Origin: Spirochaetales bacterium
GTDB taxonomy: Bacteria; Spirochaetota; Spirochaetia; SZUA-6; JAFGRV01
DNA length: 64,000 bases
Assembly (NCBI GenBank): GCA_016930085.1
Contig: JAFGHO010000064.1
Location: 1 to 64,000, forward strand
Reading direction: 5' to 3'
In this document: positions 17,896 to 26,312 of the stretch, piece after piece
Numbering within the stretch: position 1 is the stretch's first letter
Layout of the letters: every line of letters begins with the position of its first letter
Translations under genes and position numbers: made by a program
Notes under the pieces: generated by a model
What the model was told of the DNA's origin: nothing
Seen by the model: only the letters and a program-made list of their open reading frames with translations
Database searches by the model: none

Positions 17896-20327
17896 AAACA
17901 CGCGAACGGTTGACGCATTCGGTTATCGAGAGGCTTGCCGCCGCGATCGAAGATGCGCGCGGAAATGAATTGTTCGTCGTCGGGTCCCTCGATAACGATC
18001 GCCTGGTTTTTGATATCAAGGTCGCGGCACGGGGAGACGATTCTTCGGTGCCCGCACTTGGTTCCTATATCGAAAAAGGGGATGTGGTAATCCATAATCA
18101 TCCTTCGGGGAACCTTACGCCGAGCGGTGCCGATCTTTCTATTGCGTCCCGGCTCGGCGATCAGGGGATAGGATTCTATATCATCGATAACACATTGAGT
18201 GAGGTGTATGTCGTCGCGGAGCCAATCGTCCCGGAGAGACAGACACCCCTCGATACCGCGGCACTTGCCGCCGTTCTCCTGCCGGGGGGCGGCCTCAGCG
18301 CCGTGTCGGATCAATATGAAGAACGACCCACACAGGTCGATATGCTCCGGGCAATTTGTGAGGCATTCAATCAGGATGAAATCTGCATCGCGGAAGCCGG
18401 TACGGGTGTCGGTAAATCCTTCGCGTACCTTGTTCCCGTCATCGACTGGGTATCCAAAAACACCGAACGTGTCGTTGTATCGACGGCGACGATTAACCTG
18501 CAACAGCAACTGATCGAAAAAGATATTCCCCTTGTGAAAAAGATACTGGGTGTGGATCCGAAAACGGTCCTTGTCAAGGGAAGGGGTAATTACGTCTGCC
18601 TGAATCGGCTGAACGAAGCAGTCGGGGAGTTTTCTCTTTTTGAGGAAACGACGGATGAACTCAAAAGCATCCATGAATGGGCGCTTACTTCGGAAACGGG
18701 CTCAAAAAGCGATATCTCATTTTATCCCCGGCCGGAGGTGTGGTCACGAATTTGTTCTGAGGCCGATCTTTGTTCGGGGTTATGGTGCAAATACAGGGAA
18801 GGTTGTTTTGTGTTGAAAGCGAAACGTGAAGCCGCATCTGCCCGGCTTCTGGTTGCAAATCATCATCTTCTTTTTTCCGATCTTTCCGTCCGTATGGCAG
18901 GTATCGGCTTCGAGGGGACGGCGGTGCTGCCCCCGTTTCACCGGATTGTTTTTGACGAGGCGCATAACATCGAAGAAAGCGCGACCTCTTTCTTTTCAAG
19001 GAGTCTGACCAAATTTTCCCTTTTTAAGCATTGCGGGAGGTTTCATCGGAAAAAGAAAGGCCGTTCCTTCGGGCTTATTTACGGTATTGCGGCGAAGATA
19101 AAGGAGAAAAGTCTGATTGAAACAATCCCCCGAATGATCGAGGATATATATACGCAAATGCTTCTGGTCGAGCACGGCTGCCTCGCGCTTTTAGGTGAAT
19201 CGACGGAATTGAGGATCAGAGACAACGAAGACCGGCAACTGAAAGAGTTTTTTCTGGATCCGCTTGTAGACCTCCAGTTCAAGATTGTCGATCTCGCCTC
19301 AGTACTCGACAATATTCTTACGGAGTTTGAAAACGCGGAAGGCGACAAGAACCTTCTTTTCGAGAGTAAGGCACAGGTGACGAGGCTACTGGAAATATCG
19401 GGGCTGTGCGAACGTTTCAAGAACATCGCATCCGATACCGGCTACATATACTGGATTCAGCGTTCGAAGTCTTTTTCAGGTGATTTTTATATAAAGGCCA
19501 TCGTGACGCCGCTTCATATCGCGCCGTTAATGAAAGAAGCGATTTATGAACCATACAGTACGGTTGTTTCAACATCAGCAACGCTCGCGGTCAATAATTC
19601 CTTTTCGTACTGGAAGTCAAGGGTGGGACTCCATGATATCGAGGTGATGGAAGAATGCTTTCTTTCCCCTTTCAATTATTGTGAACAGGTCCTGCTCGGG
19701 GTTCCGACGGACGCACCAATGCCCGATGAGGAAGGATTTCAGGGCTATGTGTCCGGATTTATACATGATGTTATCGGATGTTCGGGCGGGAAGGCACTGG
19801 TGCTGTTCACCTCATACTCGATGCTCAACCGGACATATGCCGAAATTGTGCCGATGCTTCGGGAGAAGGGTATATGCGTATTGAAACAGGGCGATGATGA
19901 CAGGGCACGCCTCCTTTCGAGGTTCAAGCGGGATATCGAAAGTGTCCTTTTCGCAACGGATTCCTTCTGGGAGGGAATTGATACGCCCGGAGATGCACTC
20001 GAACTGCTTGTGCTGTGCAGGCTGCCGTTTCGGGTTCCGACAGGTCCCGTTGTGAAGGCTCGAATGGAAGAAATCGAGAAAAACGGGGGAAATCCCTTTT
20101 TCGAATATTCCCTCCCGGAAGCGGTGATAAAATTCCGGCAGGGTTTCGGACGGCTCATGAGGCGAAGAAGCGACAGGGGTGTCGTCATTGTCCTGGATTC
20201 CCGCCTCGTAAAGAAAAGCTATGGACCTATATTTCTGAAATCACTCCCTCATACACCCGCAATCATCGATTCGGGGGTTCGGGTCCTTGAAGGTGTCGCG
20301 GACTTCTACGCTTCTATAAGAAAGTGA
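17892..20327 (+). CDS. JAB (RadC-like) domain fused to DinG-type DNA helicase
   Basis: 811 residues. Residues 1-115 form a JAB/MPN domain with the RadC-type motif HNHPSGNLTPSGAD (H68, H70, S78, D81; E26 is the candidate acidic partner). Residues 140-811 are an XPD/DinG superfamily 2 helicase: Walker A AGTGVGKS (about 169-176), a DEAH box (355-358), cysteines 236, 288, 294, 299 and 305 in the place of the iron-sulfur cluster domain, and motif VI FGRLMRRRSDRG. DinG helicases unwind 5'-to-3' and resolve R-loops, G-quadruplexes and replication conflicts. The JAB part may be a metalloprotease or nuclease-like accessory. Translationally coupled to punA (ATGA overlap). No QGFGR-type degeneration is seen, so the helicase should be active. 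Confidence 0.88.
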   Translation: MKTRERLTHSVIERLAAAIEDARGNELFVVGSLDNDRLVFDIKVAARGDDSSVPALGSYIEKGDVVIHNHPSGNLTPSGADLSIASRLGDQGIGFYIIDNTLSEVYVVAEPIVPERQTPLDTAALAAVLLPGGGLSAVSDQYEERPTQVDMLRAICEAFNQDEICIAEAGTGVGKSFAYLVPVIDWVSKNTERVVVSTATINLQQQLIEKDIPLVKKILGVDPKTVLVKGRGNYVCLNRLNEAVGEFSLFEETTDELKSIHEWALTSETGSKSDISFYPRPEVWSRICSEADLCSGLWCKYREGCFVLKAKREAASARLLVANHHLLFSDLSVRMAGIGFEGTAVLPPFHRIVFDEAHNIEESATSFFSRSLTKFSLFKHCGRFHRKKKGRSFGLIYGIAAKIKEKSLIETIPRMIEDIYTQMLLVEHGCLALLGESTELRIRDNEDRQLKEFFLDPLVDLQFKIVDLASVLDNILTEFENAEGDKNLLFESKAQVTRLLEISGLCERFKNIASDTGYIYWIQRSKSFSGDFYIKAIVTPLHIAPLMKEAIYEPYSTVVSTSATLAVNNSFSYWKSRVGLHDIEVMEECFLSPFNYCEQVLLGVPTDAPMPDEEGFQGYVSGFIHDVIGCSGGKALVLFTSYSMLNRTYAEIVPMLREKGICVLKQGDDDRARLLSRFKRDIESVLFATDSFWEGIDTPGDALELLVLCRLPFRVPTGPVVKARMEEIEKNGGNPFFEYSLPEAVIKFRQGFGRLMRRRSDRGVVIVLDSRLVKKSYGPIFLKSLPHTPAIIDSGVRVLEGVADFYASIRK

Positions 20328-20453
20328 ATTGATTCCGTCCTTTCCCGGTGCGGCCGCTTTTCCGGTTCCACATAACGGGAAGACTTATTTTCGGGCGGAA
20401 ATAAAAAAAACTTGCAAAATGACTATGTTTTTATTATCTTATAGAAACCGAAT

Positions 20454-20482
20454 TTGTAAATTGTCGGGGTTTTCACTATAAT
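20454..20482 (+). promoter_or_regulatory. Sigma-70 type promoter for the second sigma factor
   Basis: TTGTAA, 17 bases, TATAAT, about 80 bases before the start codon. Confidence 0.65.
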
Positions 20483-20561
20483 GTAAGCGAGGGGCAGTAT
20501 CGTTCATAATGACGTTTGCGGCAGAGGTGGGCGACTTTCGTGTGAGAGTTAAGACAAGGGT

Positions 20562-21416
20562 ATGAAGAAGAAGAGAGACAAAGAAGAGGAAAATGTAATC
20601 TCTATATATTTGAAGGAAATCAATACCGTTCCCCTTCTTTCGCATGAAGAAGAAGATTATTATGCAAGAAAAGCCGCGGAAGGGGATGTCGAGGCAAGAA
20701 AAAAACTCATCCTTGCCAATCTTCGCTTTGTCGTCAATGTCGCCAAACGATACCAGAATCAGGGACTTCCCCTTATGGATCTTATCAGTGAGGGAAATAT
20801 CGGTCTTATGAACGCCATCAAACGCTATGACGCGGACAGGGGATACCACTTCATTTCATACGCGGTCTGGTGGATCAGGCAGAGTATTTTGAAGGCGATC
20901 TGTGAAAAATCGAGGATGATTAAGCTTCCACTCAACAAGGCGAATGAACTCGTGCAAATTGAAAAGGCACGAAAGGAACTCTGTAAAATGACCGGTAAGG
21001 AACCCGAGGTGAAAGATATCGCGCGGTTTCTGGATATGAACGAGGAACATGTGGCGAAACTGATCAACATTTCGCGTGAACTTATCTCTCTCGAAACCCC
21101 TGTGTATGTTGAAAAGGATTCGCTTCTTCTTCGCGAGTATATCGAAAGCGAGCATTATCAGGCCCCCGATACGCTTCTGATAGAGAAATCGCTTCAAGAG
21201 GAAATTAATCATGTTTTGAGCACCCTTTCGGCAAAAGAGGCGAGGGTGATCGAGTGCCGGTTCGGCCTTAACGGAAAAAAACCGATGTCCCTCAAGCAGA
21301 TCGGGGAGATATTCAAGCTTTCCAAGGAACGAATACGGCAGATTGAAAAAAAGGCATTGAAGCGATTGAAACATCCGTCCCGGAGCGATTACCTGAAGAT
21401 TTATCTCACCGAATAA
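20562..21416 (+). CDS. RNA polymerase sigma-70 family factor, paralogue of the first
   Basis: 284 residues with the same domain order as the factor at 15706: region 1.2 (NVISIYLKEINTVPLLSHEE), region 2 (LRFVVNVAKRYQNQGLPLMD; GYHFISYAVWWIRQSILKAI), region 3 and region 4 (LKQIGEIFKLSKERIRQIEK). Long stretches are nearly identical between the two, while the N-terminal tails and the linker between regions 3 and 4 differ. Region 1.1 is absent, so this is also an alternative or group 2 factor. It has its own promoter and no downstream partner. The two paralogues are transcribed on opposite strands, 4 kb apart. Confidence 0.9.
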   Translation: MKKKRDKEEENVISIYLKEINTVPLLSHEEEDYYARKAAEGDVEARKKLILANLRFVVNVAKRYQNQGLPLMDLISEGNIGLMNAIKRYDADRGYHFISYAVWWIRQSILKAICEKSRMIKLPLNKANELVQIEKARKELCKMTGKEPEVKDIARFLDMNEEHVAKLINISRELISLETPVYVEKDSLLLREYIESEHYQAPDTLLIEKSLQEEINHVLSTLSAKEARVIECRFGLNGKKPMSLKQIGEIFKLSKERIRQIEKKALKRLKHPSRSDYLKIYLTE

Positions 21417-21455
21417 CGATACGACAAATCCGGTGAGGGGACGGATGAAGCCGCC

Positions 21456-21493
21456 GACATCGAATCGTCCGACTATTCGGACATTACGATGTC
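21456..21493 (+). other. Long imperfect hairpin downstream of the second sigma factor
   Basis: Two 17-base arms pair at 14 positions around a CTAT loop (inner stem GTCCGA/TCGGAC, outer stem GACATCG/CGATGTC). There is no T-run after it, so it is not a standard intrinsic terminator. It may protect the 3' end of the sigma-factor message or stop transcription with Rho. Confidence 0.5.
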
Positions 21494-21555
21494 CGGCAAT
21501 GATGATAGGTTTTCACCCTTTTCATATATTCCTTTATGTTATTGTCGTTTATTGA

Positions 21556-21584
21556 TTGACATAAGCGGACAAAAGTTTTATATA
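21556..21584 (+). promoter_or_regulatory. Strong sigma-70 type promoter for ppdK
   Basis: Perfect -35 TTGACA, 17 bases, TATATA. Confidence 0.75.
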
Positions 21585-21726
21585 CAAGCATACGACGAAT
21601 GGTAACGTTCAGGTATTCCGGTAAAAGCCGGACTTGCATGAAAACAGTATATATCCGCAAATGAGAAGCTGGGGTATGACAGCACTCGGTAACAAAAAAA
21701 ATTTTTTTAATTGGAGGTAGTGATAC

Positions 21727-24393
21727 ATGGCAAAATCAAAACAATATGTATTCTTTTTCGGCAGAGGAAAAGCGGAGGGGAATGCAAAAATGAAGGAGAT
21801 ACTCGGCGGCAAGGGCGCGAATCTTGCCGAAATGACAAATCTCGGAATACCCGTTCCGCCGGGATTCACGATCAGCACGGAAGTATGCGATCTGTTCTAC
21901 AAAAATAAAAGAAAATATCCGGCGGGACTCGATAAGGAGGTAGAAGAAAACCTCAAACGGCTTGAAAGTCTGACCGGCAAGAAACTCGGTGATCCGGATG
22001 ATCCTCTTCTTGTATCCGTCCGTTCCGGGGCCGCAATTTCAATGCCCGGCATGATGGATACGGTACTCAACCTCGGATTAAACGAGAAAGCGGTCGCCGG
22101 TCTTGCACGGAAAACGGGAAACGAACGTTTTGCCTGGGATGCGTATCGACGGCTAATCCAGATGTACGGCGATGTTGTCATGCAGGTGCCGCATCATGCT
22201 TTCGAACAGATTCTCGATACCATCAAGAAAAAGAAGAAAGTCAAAAACGATACGGACCTGAATACGAATGATTTGAAAAACGTCGTGAAACAATATAAAG
22301 AAATTTACAAGAAATATACGAAAAAGAGTTTTCCCGAAAAACCCCTCGATCAGTTGTGGGGGGCGATCAATGCGGTATTCGGTTCGTGGAATAACGAACG
22401 CGCCATTAAATACAGGGCGATCAATGATATTAAGGGGCTGCTCGGTACCGCAGTGAATGTTCAAACCATGGTGTTCGGTAATTATGGGGATGATTCGGGA
22501 ACCGGTGTTTGTTTTACACGCGATCCGTCGACAGGACAGAATGTTTTTTACGGCGAATACCTCACCAACGCGCAGGGTGAAGATGTCGTTGCCGGAATCA
22601 GGGACCCGCTTCCCATCAAGGAACTCAAAAAAATAAATCCGAAAATTTACGACAGCCTGGTAAAATTGAGAGAGAAACTGGAAAAACATTACAGGGAAAT
22701 GCAGGATATGGAGTTTACGGTTCAGCAGAACAAACTTTATATCCTCCAGACCAGGAACGGGAAAAGAACCGGTATTGCCGCGATCAATATCGTTGTCGAT
22801 ATGGTCGATGAAAAACTCATAACAAAAGAAGAAGCCGTTATGCGCATACAGCCGGAACAACTCGACCAGCTTCTTCACCCGATGGTGGAACCGAAGGCAA
22901 GAAAATCCATGACCGTGCTGGCCAAAGGGCTGAACGCCTCACCGGGTGCGGCGACCGGGCAGATTGTTTTTGAATCGGACGATGCGGTGAAATGGGCGGA
23001 AACCGGAAAAGACGTTCTCCTGGTAAGGCGTGAAACCTCTCCCGAAGATATCGGTGGTATGCACAGCGCAAAGGGTATCCTCACATCCACGGGCGGGATG
23101 ACCTCCCACGCCGCCGTCGTTGCGCGGGGAATGGGAAAACCGTGTATCGCCGGATGCAAGGATGTCGAAATTTCCGGAAAAACGACAAACATCAAAGGCA
23201 GGAAATACAAGGAGGGCGACTGGCTTACCATCGACGGTTCGACCGGAGAGGTTTTTGAGGGAAGGGCGAATCTCATCAAACCCGGATTGACCGGAAATTT
23301 CAAGAAATTTCTCAGCTGGACGGACGAAATAAAAAACAGTGCGGTCAGAAGCGGAATCAAGGATAAGGGATTCAAGGTCAGGACAAATGCCGATCAGCCG
23401 GAAGATGCAAAAATCGCAAGGGATTTCGGTGCGGAAGGCATCGGTCTCTGCAGGACCGAACATATGTTTTTCGGAAAAGGCAAACTCGAGCTCTTTCAGG
23501 AAATGATCGTAGCGGAAGATATCGATGCGCGAAAACGCGTTTTGAAGAAACTCGCCGTGCTGCAGAAAAAGGATTTTGCCGGTATTTTCAAGGCAATGAA
23601 CGGCCTGCCGGTCACCATCCGCCTGCTGGATCCGCCGCTGCACGAATTTGTTCCCAAAACAAAAGCGGAAGCGAAAGTACTCGCGGAAAAAACGGGCGTT
23701 CCCCTCAAAAAACTCCTTGCCAAGATAGAGTCTTTGCATGAGTTGAATCCCATGCTCGGACATCGTGGATGCCGGCTCGGCATCACCTATCCGGAAGTCT
23801 ACGATATGCAGGTTGAAGCGATTATGAACGCCGCGTGCGAAGCGGACGCGAAGAACATCAAGGTGATTCCGGAGATCATGATACCGTTAGTCGGTACGGT
23901 AAATGAACTGGAAATTCTGAAGGAGAACGCGGAGAAGGTGATTCAGGAAATTTTCACGAAGAAAAAGAAAAAGATCGCCTATACTATAGGAACGATGATC
24001 GAGATACCGAGGGCGGCGCTGACGGCGGACAAAATAGCCGGCGTGGCGGATTTCTTTTCGTTCGGAACGAACGATCTTACACAGATGACCTTCGGGTATT
24101 CCCGCGACGATGCCGGGGTTTTTCTCCCGGAATATGTTTCCAAACAGATTTTGGAAAAGGATCCCTTTCAGGTACTCGATCAGGAAGGCGTGGGACAGCT
24201 CGTCGAACTGGGTGTTAAACGCGGCAGAAGCGCCAAGCCCGGTCTTAAAGTCGGAATCTGCGGAGAGCACGGCGGGGAACCGGCTTCGGTCGAGTTCTGC
24301 TACAGGGTGGGCATGAATTACGTCTCCTGTTCGCCGTTCAGGGTTCCGATCGCACGGCTTGCCGCGGCCCAGGCCGTAGTGAAAAACAGGTAG
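21727..24393 (+). CDS. ppdK: Pyruvate, phosphate dikinase
   Basis: 888 residues, full length. It interconverts pyruvate, ATP and phosphate with PEP, AMP and pyrophosphate, and in pyrophosphate-using fermenters runs in the glycolytic direction in place of pyruvate kinase. The N-terminal nucleotide-binding domain starts YVFFFGRGKAEG...LGGKGANLAEMTNLGIPVPPGF. The phosphohistidine domain has GGMTSHAAVVARGMGKP (catalytic His). The PEP/pyruvate barrel ends in GICGEHGGEPASVEFC. GGAGG before the ATG and the strong promoter imply high expression. A terminator follows directly. Confidence 0.97.
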   Translation: MAKSKQYVFFFGRGKAEGNAKMKEILGGKGANLAEMTNLGIPVPPGFTISTEVCDLFYKNKRKYPAGLDKEVEENLKRLESLTGKKLGDPDDPLLVSVRSGAAISMPGMMDTVLNLGLNEKAVAGLARKTGNERFAWDAYRRLIQMYGDVVMQVPHHAFEQILDTIKKKKKVKNDTDLNTNDLKNVVKQYKEIYKKYTKKSFPEKPLDQLWGAINAVFGSWNNERAIKYRAINDIKGLLGTAVNVQTMVFGNYGDDSGTGVCFTRDPSTGQNVFYGEYLTNAQGEDVVAGIRDPLPIKELKKINPKIYDSLVKLREKLEKHYREMQDMEFTVQQNKLYILQTRNGKRTGIAAINIVVDMVDEKLITKEEAVMRIQPEQLDQLLHPMVEPKARKSMTVLAKGLNASPGAATGQIVFESDDAVKWAETGKDVLLVRRETSPEDIGGMHSAKGILTSTGGMTSHAAVVARGMGKPCIAGCKDVEISGKTTNIKGRKYKEGDWLTIDGSTGEVFEGRANLIKPGLTGNFKKFLSWTDEIKNSAVRSGIKDKGFKVRTNADQPEDAKIARDFGAEGIGLCRTEHMFFGKGKLELFQEMIVAEDIDARKRVLKKLAVLQKKDFAGIFKAMNGLPVTIRLLDPPLHEFVPKTKAEAKVLAEKTGVPLKKLLAKIESLHELNPMLGHRGCRLGITYPEVYDMQVEAIMNAACEADAKNIKVIPEIMIPLVGTVNELEILKENAEKVIQEIFTKKKKKIAYTIGTMIEIPRAALTADKIAGVADFFSFGTNDLTQMTFGYSRDDAGVFLPEYVSKQILEKDPFQVLDQEGVGQLVELGVKRGRSAKPGLKVGICGEHGGEPASVEFCYRVGMNYVSCSPFRVPIARLAAAQAVVKNR

Positions 24394-24426
24394 GCCCGCA
24401 TCGTGGACTGTTAAAAAAGACATCGA

Positions 24427-24474
24427 GCCGCCCGGAAGACGGTGAAACTATCACCGGTTTTCCGGGCGGCTTTA
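24427..24474 (+). terminator. Rho-independent terminator after ppdK
   Basis: A long GC-rich stem (GCCGCCCGGAA...TTCCGGGCGGC, extended inward by CGGTGA/TCACCG) followed by TTTATAT. Confidence 0.8.
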
Positions 24475-24608
24475 TATAGTGAGTATGCCGCCGTTACTTT
24501 CAGGCGGTATACGGATGCAGCCGGTGATGAAGCGGGATAGCGATTCCCGTTTTCGCCTCGCGTATATTACCGCTAAAAAAACGGTCGACGCAGAACCGGA
24601 CGATAACC

Positions 24609-25322
24609 GTGGAAAAAAACAAACTTACCGACATATACAGGATATTGTACGCAGCGTACGGCCCGCAGGGGTGGTGGCCCCTGAAAAGTACGGCCGGAAA
24701 AGACGGAAGCGACGAACGCGGATATCACAGGGGCATATACCGTTATCCGGCGAATGACGTGGAGGCGGGGGAGATCATTATCGGTTCGATCCTTACCCAG
24801 AATACGAGTTGGAAGAACGCCGAATACGCCATAGACAATTTAATCGCACTCAACTGTTTGACGCTCCGGGCGATCGCCGATTGCCCGGTCCCGGTGTTGG
24901 CGGAAATGATAAGATCGAGCGGTTATTATAACCAGAAAGCGATAAAACTAAAAAGAACCGCCGAATATATGCTGGAATTAAAACGGCGGCAGGATTGCGT
25001 AGTGCCAAAAAGGGAGGAACTGCTCGGTCTCTGGGGGATCGGATATGAAACGGCCGATACGATTCTTCTCTATGCGTACAGGCGGCCGTGGTTCGTCGTC
25101 GACGCCTATACGAAACGTATACTCCTCCGGCTCGGTCTGATTTCGGAAGCCGCGGCCTACACGGATATTCAGGAATTATTCCATAGCCAGGTTGAAATGA
25201 ATGTCGATGTTTACAACGAATATCACGCCCTCATTGTCCGTCACGCAAAACACCATTGTATGAAGAAACCGCGCTGCGGAGCATGCCCATTGCACGGACT
25301 GTGTGATATGAAAAAAGAGTAA
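24609..25322 (+). CDS. Endonuclease III-related DNA glycosylase (HhH-GPD) without lyase lysine
   Basis: 237 residues from a GTG start. This is the helix-hairpin-helix glycosylase fold with a C-terminal iron-sulfur cluster (C-x5-C-x2-C-x5-C in HCMKKPRCGACPLHGLC). The hairpin reads LWGIGYETAD, so the lysine that makes endonuclease III a beta-lyase is Glu147, while the catalytic aspartate is retained (D165 in WFVVDAYTKR). The N-terminal YGPQGWWP motif and this hairpin are typical of the MagIII-like branch that removes alkylated bases as a monofunctional glycosylase; the substrate assignment is inference. A standard endonuclease III is encoded at 60488. No strong ribosome site is seen. Monocistronic. 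Confidence 0.8.
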   Translation: MEKNKLTDIYRILYAAYGPQGWWPLKSTAGKDGSDERGYHRGIYRYPANDVEAGEIIIGSILTQNTSWKNAEYAIDNLIALNCLTLRAIADCPVPVLAEMIRSSGYYNQKAIKLKRTAEYMLELKRRQDCVVPKREELLGLWGIGYETADTILLYAYRRPWFVVDAYTKRILLRLGLISEAAAYTDIQELFHSQVEMNVDVYNEYHALIVRHAKHHCMKKPRCGACPLHGLCDMKKE

Positions 25323-25384
25323 TATAAGCTACATCAACAACAGCCTTTATTGATTGAGCGGTATCGCTTCCCCGATTTAAACCC

Positions 25385-25413
25385 TTGACATTTTGCATTT
25401 TTCCCTCAATACT
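25385..25413 (+). promoter_or_regulatory. Possible promoter for the ATPase-fold protein gene
   Basis: Perfect TTGACA, 17 bases, AATACT (4 of 6), about 100 bases before the TTG start. Confidence 0.45.
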
Positions 25414-25510
25414 ACGCTCAAGAACAGACGGGAGAAACAGTGTCAATCTCGAAGTGCCGGATTTCCGTTCGACGGCCGTAAGGGAAGTCTCCGAATGAAG
25501 AGGGATTGGA

Positions 25511-26236
25511 TTGGATATAAAATCTGAGTATATCGATTATTTTGATGTCGAAAAGAACCTCCAGATTGCCGTTGACGACGGAAAAGTGATCCGTGTGATA
25601 TCGTATGCAATGTCTTCGGATGTCGAGAATACACTCGATAAAATCATCACCCGGATACTTGAAAAGTACGATCGTATGGATTTAAAGAGCCTGGTTTATA
25701 CCTGTACGAAGGAATTGGCGATCAATGGAACAAAGGCGAATCTGAAACGGATATTTTTTGAAGAGAAGGGACTGGACCTCGAGATCCAGTCGGATTACGA
25801 GAAGGGGATGCAGCTATACAAGGAAGTGATGAAAGAAGAACTAACCCTTCAATACGGTAAAAAAGCGAAACTTATCGGGCTTTATGTAAGAATCAGCTTT
25901 ATTTATAATGAGGATGTTCTTAAAATAGAAGTCACCAATAACACGGCGATAACAAAGCAGGAAGAAACCAGACTGCGGCAAAAACTCGCATCAACGATGA
26001 AATACGACGATCTGATGCAATACTATATTGAAAATGCCGATGATACCGAAGGTGAGGGGATGGGAATAGCCCTCATCATTATTCTTCTGAAAGGGGAAAA
26101 AATCGATCCGAATCTTTTCCGCATGAGTATCAAGGAAAATCTGACCACGGCAAGGATAGAAATTCCGATGAGTGATGATTATATCAGCGAAAGAGAAAAA
26201 AGAAGAAATATAAGACGTACTTCAAAAAAGAAGTAA
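25511..26236 (+). CDS. GHKL-like ATPase-fold protein (orphan)
   Basis: 241 residues from a TTG start preceded by AGAGGG. No phosphoacceptor histidine domain, receiver or membrane segment is present. Residues about 65-80 (TCTKELAINGTKANLKR) resemble the N-box of histidine-kinase-type ATPases, and EGEGMGIALIIILLK (about 185-200) resembles the G-box, with a VEVTNN-like strand between them where the G1 region is expected. I therefore suggest a Bergerat/GHKL-fold protein acting as a regulator or anti-sigma-like kinase, but the assignment is by eye. The C-terminus is a basic tail rich in K and R. The gene is probably transcribed with the membrane protein gene 76 bases downstream. Confidence 0.6.
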   Translation: MDIKSEYIDYFDVEKNLQIAVDDGKVIRVISYAMSSDVENTLDKIITRILEKYDRMDLKSLVYTCTKELAINGTKANLKRIFFEEKGLDLEIQSDYEKGMQLYKEVMKEELTLQYGKKAKLIGLYVRISFIYNEDVLKIEVTNNTAITKQEETRLRQKLASTMKYDDLMQYYIENADDTEGEGMGIALIIILLKGEKIDPNLFRMSIKENLTTARIEIPMSDDYISEREKRRNIRRTSKKK

Positions 26237-26312
26237 AAGCCCGGTAGCGTCGCATTGATAAGCGTTTGACGATAATATATACAATATCTGTTGAGAGAGA
26301 AAGAGAACTTTG

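Larger units (their letters stand above)
21417..21726 (+). other. Intergenic region and ppdK leader
   Basis: Holds a long hairpin (21456-21493), the ppdK promoter (21556-21584) and a leader of about 135 bases. The leader contains two tiny overlapping frames (8 and 17 codons, without ribosome sites) and an A8T7 tract directly before the ppdK ribosome site GGAGG. Confidence 0.5.

Noticed and set aside
17634-18674. A 346-codon antisense frame over punA and dinG
   Set aside because: Overlaps two clear conserved genes and has no ribosome site or recognisable domain.
24479-24757. A 92-codon frame at the start of the glycosylase gene
   Set aside because: Overlaps the conserved glycosylase in another frame with no ribosome site.
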